Shown: positions 1 through 7,916 of the stretch, piece after piece
Layout: the number at the start of each line of letters is the position of its first letter
Numbering within the stretch: the first letter of the stretch is position 1
From: Caenibius tardaugens NBRC 16725
Lineage (GTDB): Bacteria; Pseudomonadota; Alphaproteobacteria; Sphingomonadales; Sphingomonadaceae
Length of the DNA: 64,000 bases
Direction of reading: 5' to 3'
Assembly: GCF_003860345.1 (NCBI RefSeq)
Contig: NZ_CP034179.1
Span: 1,612,001-1,676,000 of the forward strand
The notes under the pieces: generated by a model
What the model was told of the DNA's origin: nothing
What the model saw: only the letters and a program-made list of their open reading frames with translations
Databases searched by the model: none
Made by a program: the position numbers and the translations under genes

Positions 1-667
1 TCGCCTGTTCCCACGGATTGGGGATCTTGTAGCCGACACGGAAGGCGTTGCCGTCCTTGGTCACGTAATCGACCATGCCGTCGATCGTGAACTGTTTGCC
101 TTTGTAACGGGTCAGCACGCCCGCCGCGTTGCGTTCGGTATCTTTCGAAACCTGCTGCGAGAACGACAGCGAATTCATTTTCACCGGCGCGGCAGCCACG
201 GTGGTCGCGCCCACGCCCGATTTGGCGGCGGCGAGCCCGGCCTTGCCGCCCTTGATCTGGTTCAGCATGGCGCACATTTCATCGCGCGCCGCAGTGTCCT
301 TGGTCGATTGCCCGGCGCGCAATTTGGCTTCCATCACCACGGTGCTGGCGCCTGCGGCTTCGGTCGCGGTGATCGTGATCGGGAAAGCGCGGGCCGAACC
401 GGTCATCGGCTGTTCGATCAGCAGCGATCCGTATTCCGCCTCGTCGGCCATGATGTCATAGCCCTTGGCCGCCGCGATACCGCGCATCTGCTGCAGGGCG
501 GTGACAGGCTTCGCATCGGGAACGCTGACTGTCGCGATAAAGCGCAGTCCGCCAATGATATTGCCCTTCTTCACGAACGTTTCCGCGCAATCGGCCGCCT
601 GCGCCTGAACGGCGGTGAAAAACAGCGCGGACATCGCGCAAGGCAGGACAAGACGGGAAAGTCGCAT
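1..667 (-). CDS. Partial secreted protein of unknown function (C-terminus beyond window)
   Basis: The reading frame starts at ATG 665-667 and stays open for 222 codons to the window edge, so its C-terminus is missing. Residues 1-24 form a typical Sec signal peptide (MRLSRLVLP then a hydrophobic run, ending AQA before ADCAET), so the product should be periplasmic or exported. Around residues 180-210 the segment RYKGKQFTIDGMVDYV resembles the OB-fold tRNA_anti-like domain found in bacterial exported proteins, where KYKGK is followed by a beta-strand. This domain call is an inference from pattern only. A GGGG stretch precedes the ATG. No enzymatic motif is visible. Confidence 0.7.
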   Translation of the reverse strand, partial: MRLSRLVLPCAMSALFFTAVQAQAADCAETFVKKGNIIGGLRFIATVSVPDAKPVTALQQMRGIAAAKGYDIMADEAEYGSLLIEQPMTGSARAFPITITATEAAGASTVVMEAKLRAGQSTKDTAARDEMCAMLNQIKGGKAGLAAAKSGVGATTVAAAPVKMNSLSFSQQVSKDTERNAAGVLTRYKGKQFTIDGMVDYVTKDGNAFRVGYKIPNPWEQA

Positions 668-807
668 GTGAAGGCCCCCATGACGAATGGTTATGTCTGC
701 GACGATCTGGCGGAGATAAGTAAAAAAGGCAATAATTTCATGCACTATTCCGCGCACAGCCATCCCGCCACCCGGCATGGGCGGCACGATGGCCGGACGC
801 GGTGCGA

Positions 808-1398
808 TCACAGCATCCGCAGCGATACCAACAGGGTTTCGAGATGTTCGCGGCCCAGCTTGCTCCAGACGTTGTAGAGGCATTTCTGCCCGCTGATCTG
901 GACATAGGCGAGCGAATCCAGCCCCGTTCCGCCGGGATTGTCTGCGGGGTAGGCCTTGGCCCCTTGCACGCCATATCCCGCGAAAGACGGTTGCGGCAGA
1001 TCGGAGAGCATGCGGAAATACGGCCATTGCGCGCGCAACTGGCGTTCCTTGGCCCGCATATCGTCACCATCGCCATCGAGCAGCCCGCTGCCCGCCACGC
1101 CAAAGGCGCTGCGCATGCCGGGCAGGTCGTAGGCCACGGCCCAGCCCCCCGAATATTCGGCGGCGCGTGCGTTCACCCCAGCCCCGCCGCTGTTGGTGAA
1201 GACAATCGGCGCGCAATCTTTGCGGTTTTCCGCCTTGGACCATTCCAGCCGGGTCAGTTCCGGCGCCAGAGGATAGCCCGAAGGGACGCTGCCCTGCGAT
1301 GCTGGGGGCGACGGCGCGGGGGTGGATTGCACCGGCGTGTCCGACTGGCAGGCAGCCAGCGCCAGGGGCGCCAGAACGACGGGAACCAGCCGCTTCAT
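808..1398 (-). CDS. Hypothetical lipoprotein
   Basis: A 196-residue protein with a lipoprotein signal peptide: MKRLVPVVLAPLALAAC puts the lipobox LALAAC at about residues 12-17, so Cys17 is the expected acylated residue. A short Pro/Ser-rich linker (residues 20-40) leads to a soluble domain with two further cysteines (in KDCAP and QKCLYN) that could form a disulfide in the periplasm. I do not recognise the domain. It lies in a run of minus-strand envelope genes with separate ribosome sites, so no operon function can be inferred. Confidence 0.75.
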   Translation of the reverse strand: MKRLVPVVLAPLALAACQSDTPVQSTPAPSPPASQGSVPSGYPLAPELTRLEWSKAENRKDCAPIVFTNSGGAGVNARAAEYSGGWAVAYDLPGMRSAFGVAGSGLLDGDGDDMRAKERQLRAQWPYFRMLSDLPQPSFAGYGVQGAKAYPADNPGGTGLDSLAYVQISGQKCLYNVWSKLGREHLETLLVSLRML

Positions 1399-1416
1399 GC
1401 ATCACCCCACATGCGG

Positions 1417-1752
1417 CTATCCCCCACAGGTCCGGTCGAGCAAATCATCAGTAACCTCCATTAAAAGCAACGGTTCCAACGCAGTATCCGCCACCGCATC
1501 GACAAATGCAGCCCGCGTTTCCGGATCGTCGTAGACCATTTTCGCGTCAAAGGCGCGTTGCCATGTCTGCCGATCGGGCCATTCGGCCACACCGATAAAA
1601 CGCCCGCCGCCATCTGCCAGTGCCTCGTAATGCAGGCGCGAACCGAGTGAGCCGTATATTGCGCGGATCCGCTCGGTTCCCCGGCACCACGCCGCACGAA
1701 ACTGCGCCTCCTTGCCGGGATGCACCCTCCACCAGTAAGCCGCCACGAACAT
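1417..1752 (-). CDS. ABM-like (antibiotic biosynthesis monooxygenase fold) protein
   Basis: A 111-residue protein starting MFVAAYWWRVHPGKEAQF. Start 1752 is chosen because GGAAAGGAG sits about ten bases upstream; a longer reading frame back to 1806 has no such site. The pattern of an N-terminal strand (AYWWRV), then PGKEAQFRAAW, and later FIGVAEWPDRQTWQRAF is that of small dimeric alpha+beta barrel proteins of the ABM family. Members act as monooxygenases or heme-degrading or stress enzymes, so the substrate cannot be given. It is 50 bp downstream of the metallopeptidase-like gene on the same strand. Confidence 0.65.
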   Translation of the reverse strand: MFVAAYWWRVHPGKEAQFRAAWCRGTERIRAIYGSLGSRLHYEALADGGGRFIGVAEWPDRQTWQRAFDAKMVYDDPETRAAFVDAVADTALEPLLLMEVTDDLLDRTCGG

Positions 1753-1802
1753 GCCCTGCTCCTTTCCCCATACCAACGCGGGAAACGGCAGGGGGTGCCG
1801 GA

Positions 1803-3350
1803 TCAAAGGTGCGGGGGCGCTTCCTCCGCAGGCACATCGTCCCCGCCGATCAGCGCCATGATTTCCGCGCGCGAACCGTTCCAGCCCGGCGTGTCGAGCC
1901 GTTCCAGCGCAGAGCGCACCCGATCCGCATAAGCGCCCCCATGCGGATTGTAGGCGATGGGACCGAGATTGGCCCGCGCGCGCGCCCAGTCGCCCGCCCC
2001 GATCTGCTGCATGGCGAGCGTCATGCGCAGACCGTAGTCAAACGGGGCCAGTTCCACCGCGCGTTCCAGCCCATGGATCGCGACATCGGGGGGTGTCGTG
2101 CCCTGTTCCACAAACCCGCGATAATAGTAGTAGAGCGGCAGCGGATGATCGTTTTCGAGCTTGTTGAGCGCGATGAACGGCTTGCGCGCATCCTGGAATG
2201 TCACGCCCTTGCCCCCGTCGCCCGCCATGCGGAACAGGGCATAGCCCTTCTGGACATAGGCGTTCACCCGTTTGGGATCGATTGCCAGCGCGGCATCGGC
2301 GGCGGCAATCGCGGCCTGATCGTTGCCCGCATCGAATTCCGCTTCGGCCAGTGCGGTCTGCACTGCGGCATCGGCAGGATAGCGTGCGGCAATTTCCCGC
2401 ACCGGCGGGACGACCTTGTCCGCCATTTCCGGCGTCACCCCCACGCGCGAGCGGATGACATAGGGCATGACTTCCCCTTCGCCTTCGCCCAGCGCGCGGA
2501 CCGCGATCGGCCCGGTTTTCAGTTTATCGGGCGGAAGCCGGAGAGTCATGATGCTGCTGCGGGCGAGATAGCGATCCAGTTCCTTTTCCAGCACCTTGAA
2601 ATCGCCGAAGGCTTCCAGCCCGGCTTCGCGCGGCTTTTTCCCGCGGACCAGAAGATCATAGTACGTTTTCAGCTTTTCCCCCTGCCCGGGTTCAGACTGG
2701 AGATAGTGATAAAACAGCCAGCTCTTGCCGTAGAAGGCATCGTGCATGCCCGACTGTTTCTTCTGCCGCACCGCCGGGTCGAGCAGTTCTTCCACGGTCA
2801 CATCCCGGCTGTAGCTCAGTTCCCCTGCGCGGTGATAGGCGGGCATCCCGATCTTGATATGGCCATCGCGTTCAAACGATGCAGAGGAATAGTATTCCGC
2901 GCTGCCTTCGGTCAGCCAGCTCGGCACCGGGAACGTGCTGCTCGCAATCATGAAATGGTGCGCATATTCGTGCAGCAATGCGATCATCGAAAAGTCGAGC
3001 TTTTCGCCGCCCGGGGTGATGCGCGAAACCACGGCGATCGATCCGCCCGCGCGAGGCCGGTAAAACCCGGCGACCAGCGCATTGTCCCCTTCCATCAGGG
3101 CCCGCACCTGCCGCCCGCTGCCCACGACATAGACCGTGACCCGGTTCGAAGGGCTGGGCACCAATGTGTTCGCCCCCGTCAGGAACACCATCGCCGCATG
3201 GAAGCTTTCGAGCTGTTCGGAGAATTTGCGGACGCTGGCTTCGCTGGCCTCGGCATAGACCACGAAATGGTCGCTCGACGCTTCCATCCATTTGGCCTGC
3301 GCCACACCCGGCAGGCACAGAAACGCGCACAACAACGCAAGAAACCGCAT
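1803..3350 (-). CDS. Secreted HExxH metallopeptidase-like protein with C-terminal TPRs
   Basis: A 515-residue protein. The start at 3350 (MRFLALLCAFLCLPG) follows GGGGAGGGG and gives a clean signal peptide ending AQA-KW. Residues 127-131 read HEYAH, followed by WLTEGSAEYYSS (about 146-157), which supplies the downstream glutamate expected of a gluzincin-type zinc site. This layout matches DUF1570-like secreted putative peptidases. From about residue 330 to the end the Ala-rich helices (AAIAADAALAIDPKRVNAYVQKG, broken into 34-residue units) are tetratricopeptide repeats. The product should be periplasmic; proteolytic activity is inferred from the motif only. Confidence 0.75.
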   Translation of the reverse strand: MRFLALLCAFLCLPGVAQAKWMEASSDHFVVYAEASEASVRKFSEQLESFHAAMVFLTGANTLVPSPSNRVTVYVVGSGRQVRALMEGDNALVAGFYRPRAGGSIAVVSRITPGGEKLDFSMIALLHEYAHHFMIASSTFPVPSWLTEGSAEYYSSASFERDGHIKIGMPAYHRAGELSYSRDVTVEELLDPAVRQKKQSGMHDAFYGKSWLFYHYLQSEPGQGEKLKTYYDLLVRGKKPREAGLEAFGDFKVLEKELDRYLARSSIMTLRLPPDKLKTGPIAVRALGEGEGEVMPYVIRSRVGVTPEMADKVVPPVREIAARYPADAAVQTALAEAEFDAGNDQAAIAAADAALAIDPKRVNAYVQKGYALFRMAGDGGKGVTFQDARKPFIALNKLENDHPLPLYYYYRGFVEQGTTPPDVAIHGLERAVELAPFDYGLRMTLAMQQIGAGDWARARANLGPIAYNPHGGAYADRVRSALERLDTPGWNGSRAEIMALIGGDDVPAEEAPPHL

Positions 3351-3407
3351 GGCCCCTCCCCCCAAGGTTAACGTGCTCTCGAAGCTATCGCCTGAACGCG
3401 GATAACG

Positions 3408-4007
3408 CTACTCCGGATTGCAATCGCCCTTGCGGTCTTCCTGTTTGCCGCTGGCGAGGAACCAGCGCGCATGATCAGCCGATGTGCTTTCGTTGAAATA
3501 GCAGACGTCCGTGGCCCCGGTCGCGGGATCGACCATCACCAGCCACTGGTGCGGGCCGCAATTGTGCTGTTCGCAGCCCCAGCCGGAAACCTTGCCGTCG
3601 ATCAGGGCGATCGGGGCGGTCGGTCCGGCCCAGCCGAGCACCGCATTACGCGCGGCGGCATCGGTCACGCTCTTGCGGATACCGGCTTTCACCATGGGAT
3701 GATCGGACCAGGTCACGCCATCGATCTTGTCGAACGGAAACTTCCCGACATAGGCAGCCAGCCCGCCGCCTGCCGCAGGCGCAGGGCCAGTTGCCGCAGC
3801 AGGTGCCGGGGCAGCGCCGGGGGCAGAGGCAGCCGGTGCCTCGGGCTGGGCCGGGGCGGCGGGCGCAGCGGCACCGGGCGCCCCCGCATCCTTGCCCGAA
3901 ATCGCCGCGTTATCCCCGGTCGCATCGCAGGCCGTCAGGGCAACAGCCCCCAGTGCAAGCGCCACACCGGCCAAAAGCGACTGCAACCCCACTATCCCTC
4001 GCCCCAT
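3408..4007 (-). CDS. Hypothetical lipoprotein with Pro/Ala-rich linker
   Basis: A 199-residue protein. Start 4007 is set by AGGAGG six bases upstream. The signal peptide ends in lipobox ALTAC with Cys27. Residues 40-80 are an almost pure Ala/Pro/Gly linker, as used to span the periplasm, and lead into a folded domain of about 115 residues with conserved-looking motifs WGCEQHNCGPHQW and DVCYFN. The domain contains four cysteines (GCEQHNC, DVCYF, GDCNPE). I do not recognise the family; a periplasmic-facing binding or inhibitor role is possible but unproven. Confidence 0.75.
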   Translation of the reverse strand: MGRGIVGLQSLLAGVALALGAVALTACDATGDNAAISGKDAGAPGAAAPAAPAQPEAPAASAPGAAPAPAAATGPAPAAGGGLAAYVGKFPFDKIDGVTWSDHPMVKAGIRKSVTDAAARNAVLGWAGPTAPIALIDGKVSGWGCEQHNCGPHQWLVMVDPATGATDVCYFNESTSADHARWFLASGKQEDRKGDCNPE

Positions 4008-4033
4008 GTGCAACCTCCTGTTTCCATCAGCCG

Positions 4034-4609
4034 TCAGGCCGCGAAGGGGAAAATATACTGCCGCCGCACCATAGGCCAGCGTCCCAGCACCTCATGCCGC
4101 TGTTCCCCATCGATCGAATGGACCAGCTGAAATTCGTCCGCCAGCCAGCCGATCGGATCGATCGGCACAGTGGTGCCCGCCCATCCCCGATGCGGTCCGC
4201 GATAGGCGAGATGGATATGCAGCCTGAATTTGTACGTGTCAGGCTGTTCCCAGACCACCCCGGCCCGCAGCAGATGATCGCACAAGGCGCGGTGAAATGC
4301 GCCCGCCCCGCGCAGCCCGGCACGCGGTTTCAACGCTACACCATTGCCCTGCCCCGGGCCGATCTGGTCGAATTCCATGCGGAAAGGTTCAACATCAAAA
4401 CGGCCCAGCGCCGCGATCAGATGGGCCACACGCTCGTCCGTCCATGTCGCCCAAAGGCCCAGCGGCAACATGGTGCAGTGATAACGGTTGGCCCCGAAAT
4501 GCGGGCTGACGCCATGGGCATCGCGGCAGGCCACACAGTCCGCGCGCTGCATCGGCGGCACCTTGATCATGACATGGAGCTTGGTTTGCCGGGACAGGGT
4601 GTGGGGCAT
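4034..4609 (-). CDS. 2H phosphoesterase / 2'-5' RNA ligase-like protein
   Basis: A 191-residue soluble protein read from ATG 4609 (MPHTLSRQTK); an in-frame ATG at 4663 would add 18 unlikely residues. Two histidine motifs spaced as in the 2H superfamily are visible: H44-C-T46-M and H131-I-H133-L. The superfamily (LigT, cyclic phosphodiesterases, AKAP7-like) acts on 2',3'-cyclic phosphates or 2'-5' linkages. The second motif has His where Thr/Ser is usual, so activity may differ. Four cysteines (DCVACRD near residues 24-30, AFHRALC, NRYHCT) could bind metal. There is no operon partner. Confidence 0.55.
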   Translation of the reverse strand: MPHTLSRQTKLHVMIKVPPMQRADCVACRDAHGVSPHFGANRYHCTMLPLGLWATWTDERVAHLIAALGRFDVEPFRMEFDQIGPGQGNGVALKPRAGLRGAGAFHRALCDHLLRAGVVWEQPDTYKFRLHIHLAYRGPHRGWAGTTVPIDPIGWLADEFQLVHSIDGEQRHEVLGRWPMVRRQYIFPFAA

Positions 4610-4729
4610 GAGCGGAATCCGAATCTCTTTTCGTTCCCTATACGTTCTCAATTTCCCATACATTTGTCAAACAACCGCCGCAGGGGTTCGCTTCCCCCGC
4701 GGCCGTTGTGTCGGGCCCTCTCGGCCAGC

Positions 4730-4768
4730 TGGTTCAGCCAGTCGGTTCAGGCAGTCGGTTCGGGCAGT
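4730..4768. repeat. Three tandem 13-bp repeats
   Basis: Three contiguous 13-bp units of the form (t/c)ggttc(a/g)g(c/g)cagt occupy the space between the 2H-type gene and the glycine-zipper lipoprotein gene. No function is apparent. Confidence 0.6.
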
Positions 4769-4771
4769 GCA

Positions 4772-5224
4772 TCAACGGCAACGCACGTTGTTGCGCTGGC
4801 CACGGCTGACACCAGCGCCCACGGCCGCACCGCCAACAGCCCCGATCACGGTGCCGAGCGTCTTGGAATCACCCGGCGCGATGATATTGCCCAGCACGCC
4901 CCCGGCCAGCCCGCCAATGATCAGGCCAGTCGATCCATCGGAACGGCGGCAATAATAGCGCCCGTCACGCCCGCGATAGACACGATCTTCGTTGGACAGG
5001 CGCCGTTCGCGATAGCGGCGGTCCTGACGGTAGTAGCGGTCGGCATAATAACGTCCGTCGTTGGGATCGGGCCTGTTCCAGTCATAGTTGCCGTAACGCC
5101 CGTAATACTCGTTGTCGTAATAGCCCCAACCATCGTCATTGCTGCCATAGCCGTAACCATCGGTCACACAGCCACCCAATGCCATGGTTGCGGCTGCCAG
5201 CGGGATAAGAACGAGCTTTTTCAT
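4772..5224 (-). CDS. Glycine-zipper outer-membrane lipoprotein
   Basis: A 150-residue protein with lipobox ALGGC (Cys19). The central part (residues 22-85) is very rich in Tyr, Arg, Asp and Gly (DDGWGYYDNEYYGRYGNY). The C-terminal 50 residues contain a glycine zipper (GLIIGGLAGGVLGNIIAPG and TVIGAVGGAAVGAGV), the 17-kDa surface antigen / 2TM type that inserts two helices in the outer membrane. The protein probably has a structural envelope role. The start ATG at 5224 is followed directly by the lysine-rich n-region MKKLVLIPLA. Confidence 0.85.
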   Translation of the reverse strand: MKKLVLIPLAAATMALGGCVTDGYGYGSNDDGWGYYDNEYYGRYGNYDWNRPDPNDGRYYADRYYRQDRRYRERRLSNEDRVYRGRDGRYYCRRSDGSTGLIIGGLAGGVLGNIIAPGDSKTLGTVIGAVGGAAVGAGVSRGQRNNVRCR

Positions 5225-5401
5225 TATCAGCTTCCCTTCAGATCATCCGAAGAGAAAACCGCCCGATCCGCGCTCCGTTCCCGATCGTAGTCATGGCAGG
5301 GGGTACATGCACGCCAGACATGCCAAACGGCTTCCCCCAACAGGCGCGAAACCGGCTGCTTCGCGGCGCCTGCTGCGCCGGATCGACGATCGTCAACGGC
5401 T

Positions 5402-5430
5402 TTGACAAGACCCGGTGCGCGCCATAAGAA
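5402..5430 (+). promoter_or_regulatory. Candidate sigma70-type promoter
   Basis: TTGACA at 5402-5407 is separated by exactly 17 bp from TAAGAA at 5425-5430. Transcription would start near 5437, just upstream of the small membrane ORF at 5454. The -10 matches the consensus only in part. Confidence 0.35.
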
Positions 5431-5453
5431 TCCGGGAAAAGGGGTCGGGGGAC

Positions 5454-5576
5454 TTGGGCAAGAAATACGACGAGGTCACGCTGACCTATCTGCCGCTATT
5501 GGCGCTGATGACGATGGCTCTGCTGGGCTGCCTGATGCTGGTCGGTTTTGCCGTGCTGATTATCGCGCTGGAATGA
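5454..5576 (+). CDS. Small single-span membrane protein (40 aa)
   Basis: A short frame read from TTG 5454 (an in-frame GTG at 5415 is the alternative) encodes LGKKYDEVTLTYLPLL followed by a strongly hydrophobic segment (LLALMTMALLGCLMLV and then GFAVLIIAL) and ends at TGA 5576. A GGGG stretch lies directly upstream and a TTGACA promoter-like element at 5402. The charged n-region and one or two membrane spans look like a genuine small membrane protein. The family is unknown and the non-ATG start keeps confidence low. Confidence 0.4.
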   Translation: MGKKYDEVTLTYLPLLALMTMALLGCLMLVGFAVLIIALE

Positions 5577-5621
5577 GGCGCGGGGTGCGGCACAAGAACT
5601 GCATCGGGCGCACAGGCTGGG

Positions 5622-6038
5622 TCAGACGCTGAAGATGCCGCCGCATTCCTCAGTCAGGAACAGTTCCGCCTCAATCCGCCAGGTACCGTCGAAACACCGC
5701 CATTTCGCGGTATAGGACCCTGCGGCAAAATCTGCTGCCGCCGTGCGCGAAACACCCCGCCAGCGCCCGTGTTCCATGGCAATGGGGGCGACGGGCGACA
5801 CGATCACCTGCGCGGGCATGCGTTCGTAGACCACGCGATCCGGGCTGGCGAAATCGCGCTTCCACACCGCCAGTTGCGCCTTGCGACCAGCCAGCACCGC
5901 GCTGTCCGTCCCGGCCACAAGCATCGCCTTGTCAGCCAATACCGCGCCAACGCCCGCAAGATCGCCTTCGGCCAGCGCCCGGTTGAACGCCGCGCGGGCG
6001 GTGCGAATGGCCAGTTCGGCCCCTGCGGACAGGCTCAT
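5622..6038 (-). CDS. SnoaL/NTF2-like (DUF4440-type) protein
   Basis: A 138-residue soluble protein. Start 6038 (MSLSAGAELAIRTAR) is chosen because GAAGGAGA precedes it by about eight bases; upstream in-frame sequence is not protein-like. The pattern of an N-terminal helix (AAFNRALAEGDLAGVGAVLADKA) followed by a strand-rich half ending in GTWRIEAELFL is that of the NTF2/SnoaL cone fold, which covers ketosteroid isomerase-like enzymes and ligand-binding proteins. Function is not predictable from this. Confidence 0.65.
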   Translation of the reverse strand: MSLSAGAELAIRTARAAFNRALAEGDLAGVGAVLADKAMLVAGTDSAVLAGRKAQLAVWKRDFASPDRVVYERMPAQVIVSPVAPIAMEHGRWRGVSRTAAADFAAGSYTAKWRCFDGTWRIEAELFLTEECGGIFSV

Positions 6039-6130
6039 CGACAGTCTCCTTCTCCCTGCGCCATCGCCGTTCCGCCACGGCGAGGCAATGGGAAACACGT
6101 CGATAGGGGGGCGTCGCTGGCGCGGACCTG

Positions 6131-6910
6131 CTATTTTTCCAGCCACGCGATCAGGGCCTGCGCGGCGGCGGGTGCGCGTTCCTTCGCCCCGTTGATAAAG
6201 AACACGAAAGTATCGCGCCCGGCCTGTGCCCAGCCGCGTGCGCGTGTGGCCCAGCGATCCAGTTCCGCAGCGGGATAACCCAGTTCCAGCCCCGCCTGCG
6301 CATTCTGCAGGCGGGCATAGACGAAGGGCGCCTTGTCCGCCGCTTCATCAAAAGCCGGATATTTTTCGGAATCGGCAAGGATCACCGCCACACCCGCCTT
6401 GCGCAACAGAGCAAAGAACGCCGGATCGCCGAAGCTTTCGTGCCGCGCCTCGATGGCGTGGCGCAAAGGCAGCCCTTCATGGCTGGCCGGCAGCAGAGCA
6501 AGGAACGCGGCGATTTCGTCTGCGTCGAACGTTTTCGTGGATGCCAGTTGCCAGTTGATCGGCCCCAGCTTGTCACCCAGTTCGACGATCCCTTGGTCCA
6601 CGAAATTCGCCACGCTCTCGCCCGCTTCGGCAAGGTTCTTGCGGACGGTGCAATACCGCGATCCCTTGACCGCGAAGACAAAATGATCGGGGACCGCATC
6701 GCGCCATTTGGCGAAGCTGGCGGGCTTCTGCCGGCCATAGAACGTGGCGTTGATCTCAGTCGCGGTCAGATGTTCGCCCACGTGGGCCAGTTCGCGCGCC
6801 TGCGGCAGGCCCTTGGGATAGAACAGGCCGCGCCATGGCTCGTAACTCCAGCCGCCAATACCGACATGGACGCGCGCGCCGCCTGCCCTGTTTGCCGCAG
6901 CCTTTGCCAT
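6131..6910 (-). CDS. DUF72 (YecE-like) family protein
   Basis: A 259-residue protein. Start 6910 (MAKAAANRAGG) follows GAGGAGAG at a good distance. The family signature is clear: VGIGGWSYEPWRGLFYP at the N-terminus, then TEINATFYG, and FAVKGSRYCT in the middle. DUF72 proteins have a TIM-barrel fold; their reaction is still poorly defined although links with Fe-S and phosphatase-like chemistry have been proposed. The gene follows the broken doc gene on the same strand with a 26-bp gap and has its own ribosome site. Confidence 0.85.
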   Translation of the reverse strand: MAKAAANRAGGARVHVGIGGWSYEPWRGLFYPKGLPQARELAHVGEHLTATEINATFYGRQKPASFAKWRDAVPDHFVFAVKGSRYCTVRKNLAEAGESVANFVDQGIVELGDKLGPINWQLASTKTFDADEIAAFLALLPASHEGLPLRHAIEARHESFGDPAFFALLRKAGVAVILADSEKYPAFDEAADKAPFVYARLQNAQAGLELGYPAAELDRWATRARGWAQAGRDTFVFFINGAKERAPAAAQALIAWLEK

Positions 6911-6936
6911 GACAGTCACTCTCCTCGTCTGCCGCG

Positions 6937-7328
6937 TCAGCCCATCGTGTCGCGAAACCACGCGGCGAGGTCTTGTTCACCCAGTTCACCGGGCGCCAGC
7001 GCCATAATGGCAACGACCAGTTCGGCATCGCTCGCAGCCAAACTATAACCGTTCAGAGCCAGAAACGTTTCGCTGACCACCGCAGCGATCCGTTTGTTGC
7101 CATCGACAAAGGGGTGGTTCCGGGCAAGGCCAAAGGCATAGGCCGCCGCAAGCGCTGCAGCATCCGGTTCCCCTAGTGGGCGAGCTGTTGCGGACGCGCC
7201 ATGGCGCTTTCAAACAGGCCCCGATCGCGGATCGCATCGCCGCCACCGCCATGTTCGGCAATCTGTTCGGCATGGATGGCGAGGGCGACATCCAGCCTGA
7301 CCCAGACCCAGTCTACCCGATCGGTCAC
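6937..7328 (-). pseudogene. Death-on-curing (Doc/Fic) toxin, frameshifted
   Basis: Read from GTG 7328 (VTDRVDWVWVRLDVALAIH), frame one runs to ARPQQLAH and meets TAG at 7173-7175. Shifting by one base there restores GEPDAAALAAAYAFGLA and the Doc/Fic signature HPFVDGNKR, ending at TGA 6937. The full 392-nt span is two bases past a multiple of three, as expected from one lost base (CAC TA-GGG instead of CAC TAC GGG). Doc toxins phosphorylate EF-Tu and the catalytic motif itself is intact. The break may be a real inactivation or a sequencing error. It follows its antitoxin gene by 6 bp. Confidence 0.75.
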
Positions 7329-7334
7329 GTGATG

Positions 7335-7562
7335 TTACTTCGCCAGTTCGTGGAGCGCACGCTTGCGCCGGGTCATAACCTCCCGCGCAGCGGCCATCTG
7401 CGCATCGAAATCCGGATCGGCAGCGGACAATTCGATACCACGCGGAGTGACGACCACACTCAGCGTTTCCCCTACGCGCGCACCAAGATGCGCCAGCAGT
7501 TCCTTGGGCAGGATCACCCCGGCGCTGTTCCCCACTTTGGTGATTTTGAGCGGTATGTTCAT
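7335..7562 (-). CDS. AbrB/MazE-type antitoxin
   Basis: A 75-residue protein starting MNIPLKITKVGNSAGVILPK. The N-terminal swapped-hairpin motif (TKVGNSAGVILPKELLAHLG, then GETLSVVVTPRG) is the SpoVT/AbrB DNA-binding domain of MazE/PemI antitoxins. The acidic/helical tail (DPDFDAQMAAAREVMTRRKR) would wrap the toxin. It lies 6 bp upstream of the Doc gene, forming a toxin-antitoxin operon that would be autoregulated by the AbrB domain. Doc is classically paired with Phd; the MazE-type partner is a known alternative pairing. Confidence 0.8.
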   Translation of the reverse strand: MNIPLKITKVGNSAGVILPKELLAHLGARVGETLSVVVTPRGIELSAADPDFDAQMAAAREVMTRRKRALHELAK

Positions 7563-7638
7563 ACAGATGAACGCCGTAAGGGACCATCCACAACCGCATG
7601 CCACGATGCAGCTTGCGGCTGCTATACGGCAGGCCCGT

Positions 7639-7899
7639 TCAAGCCGGGGTTTCGGTGAGTTCGGCGATCTCGAATGTGAAGTGGGTCCAGCCCCGGCTGC
7701 GGGCGGCTTCTGCGGCAGGGGCGCGTTTGCGCCGCGCTTCGGCAAGCGAACGGGTATGCCCCCAGAACACTTCGGTCTTGCCGTTTTCCAATTCGGCCAC
7801 GATCCGCCAATAGTGCGTGAACGTGTCCGTGGTCGGTCCGATGGTTTTGACATAGCCGTCGGGCATCGTGGCGGTGAGATAACGGCGCTTCTTCTTCAT
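7639..7899 (-). CDS. Hypothetical 86-aa protein
   Basis: The protein begins MKKKRRYLTATMPDGYVKTIGP and has the make-up of a small alpha/beta domain (WRIVAELENGKTEVFWGHTRS, then WTHFTFEIAELTETP). Codon use matches the neighbours, which supports it as a gene. There is no signal peptide and I do not recognise the family. It lies between the antitoxin and a second small gene on the same strand; the ribosome site is weak. Confidence 0.55.
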   Translation of the reverse strand: MKKKRRYLTATMPDGYVKTIGPTTDTFTHYWRIVAELENGKTEVFWGHTRSLAEARRKRAPAAEAARSRGWTHFTFEIAELTETPA

Positions 7900-7916
7900 C
7901 GCGCAAGTTTTCCGGC

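Noticed and set aside
1620-3371. 583-codon plus-strand frame
   Set aside because: It is antisense to the metallopeptidase-like gene, is Arg/His/Pro-rich and lacks recognisable domains; it is a by-product of high GC.
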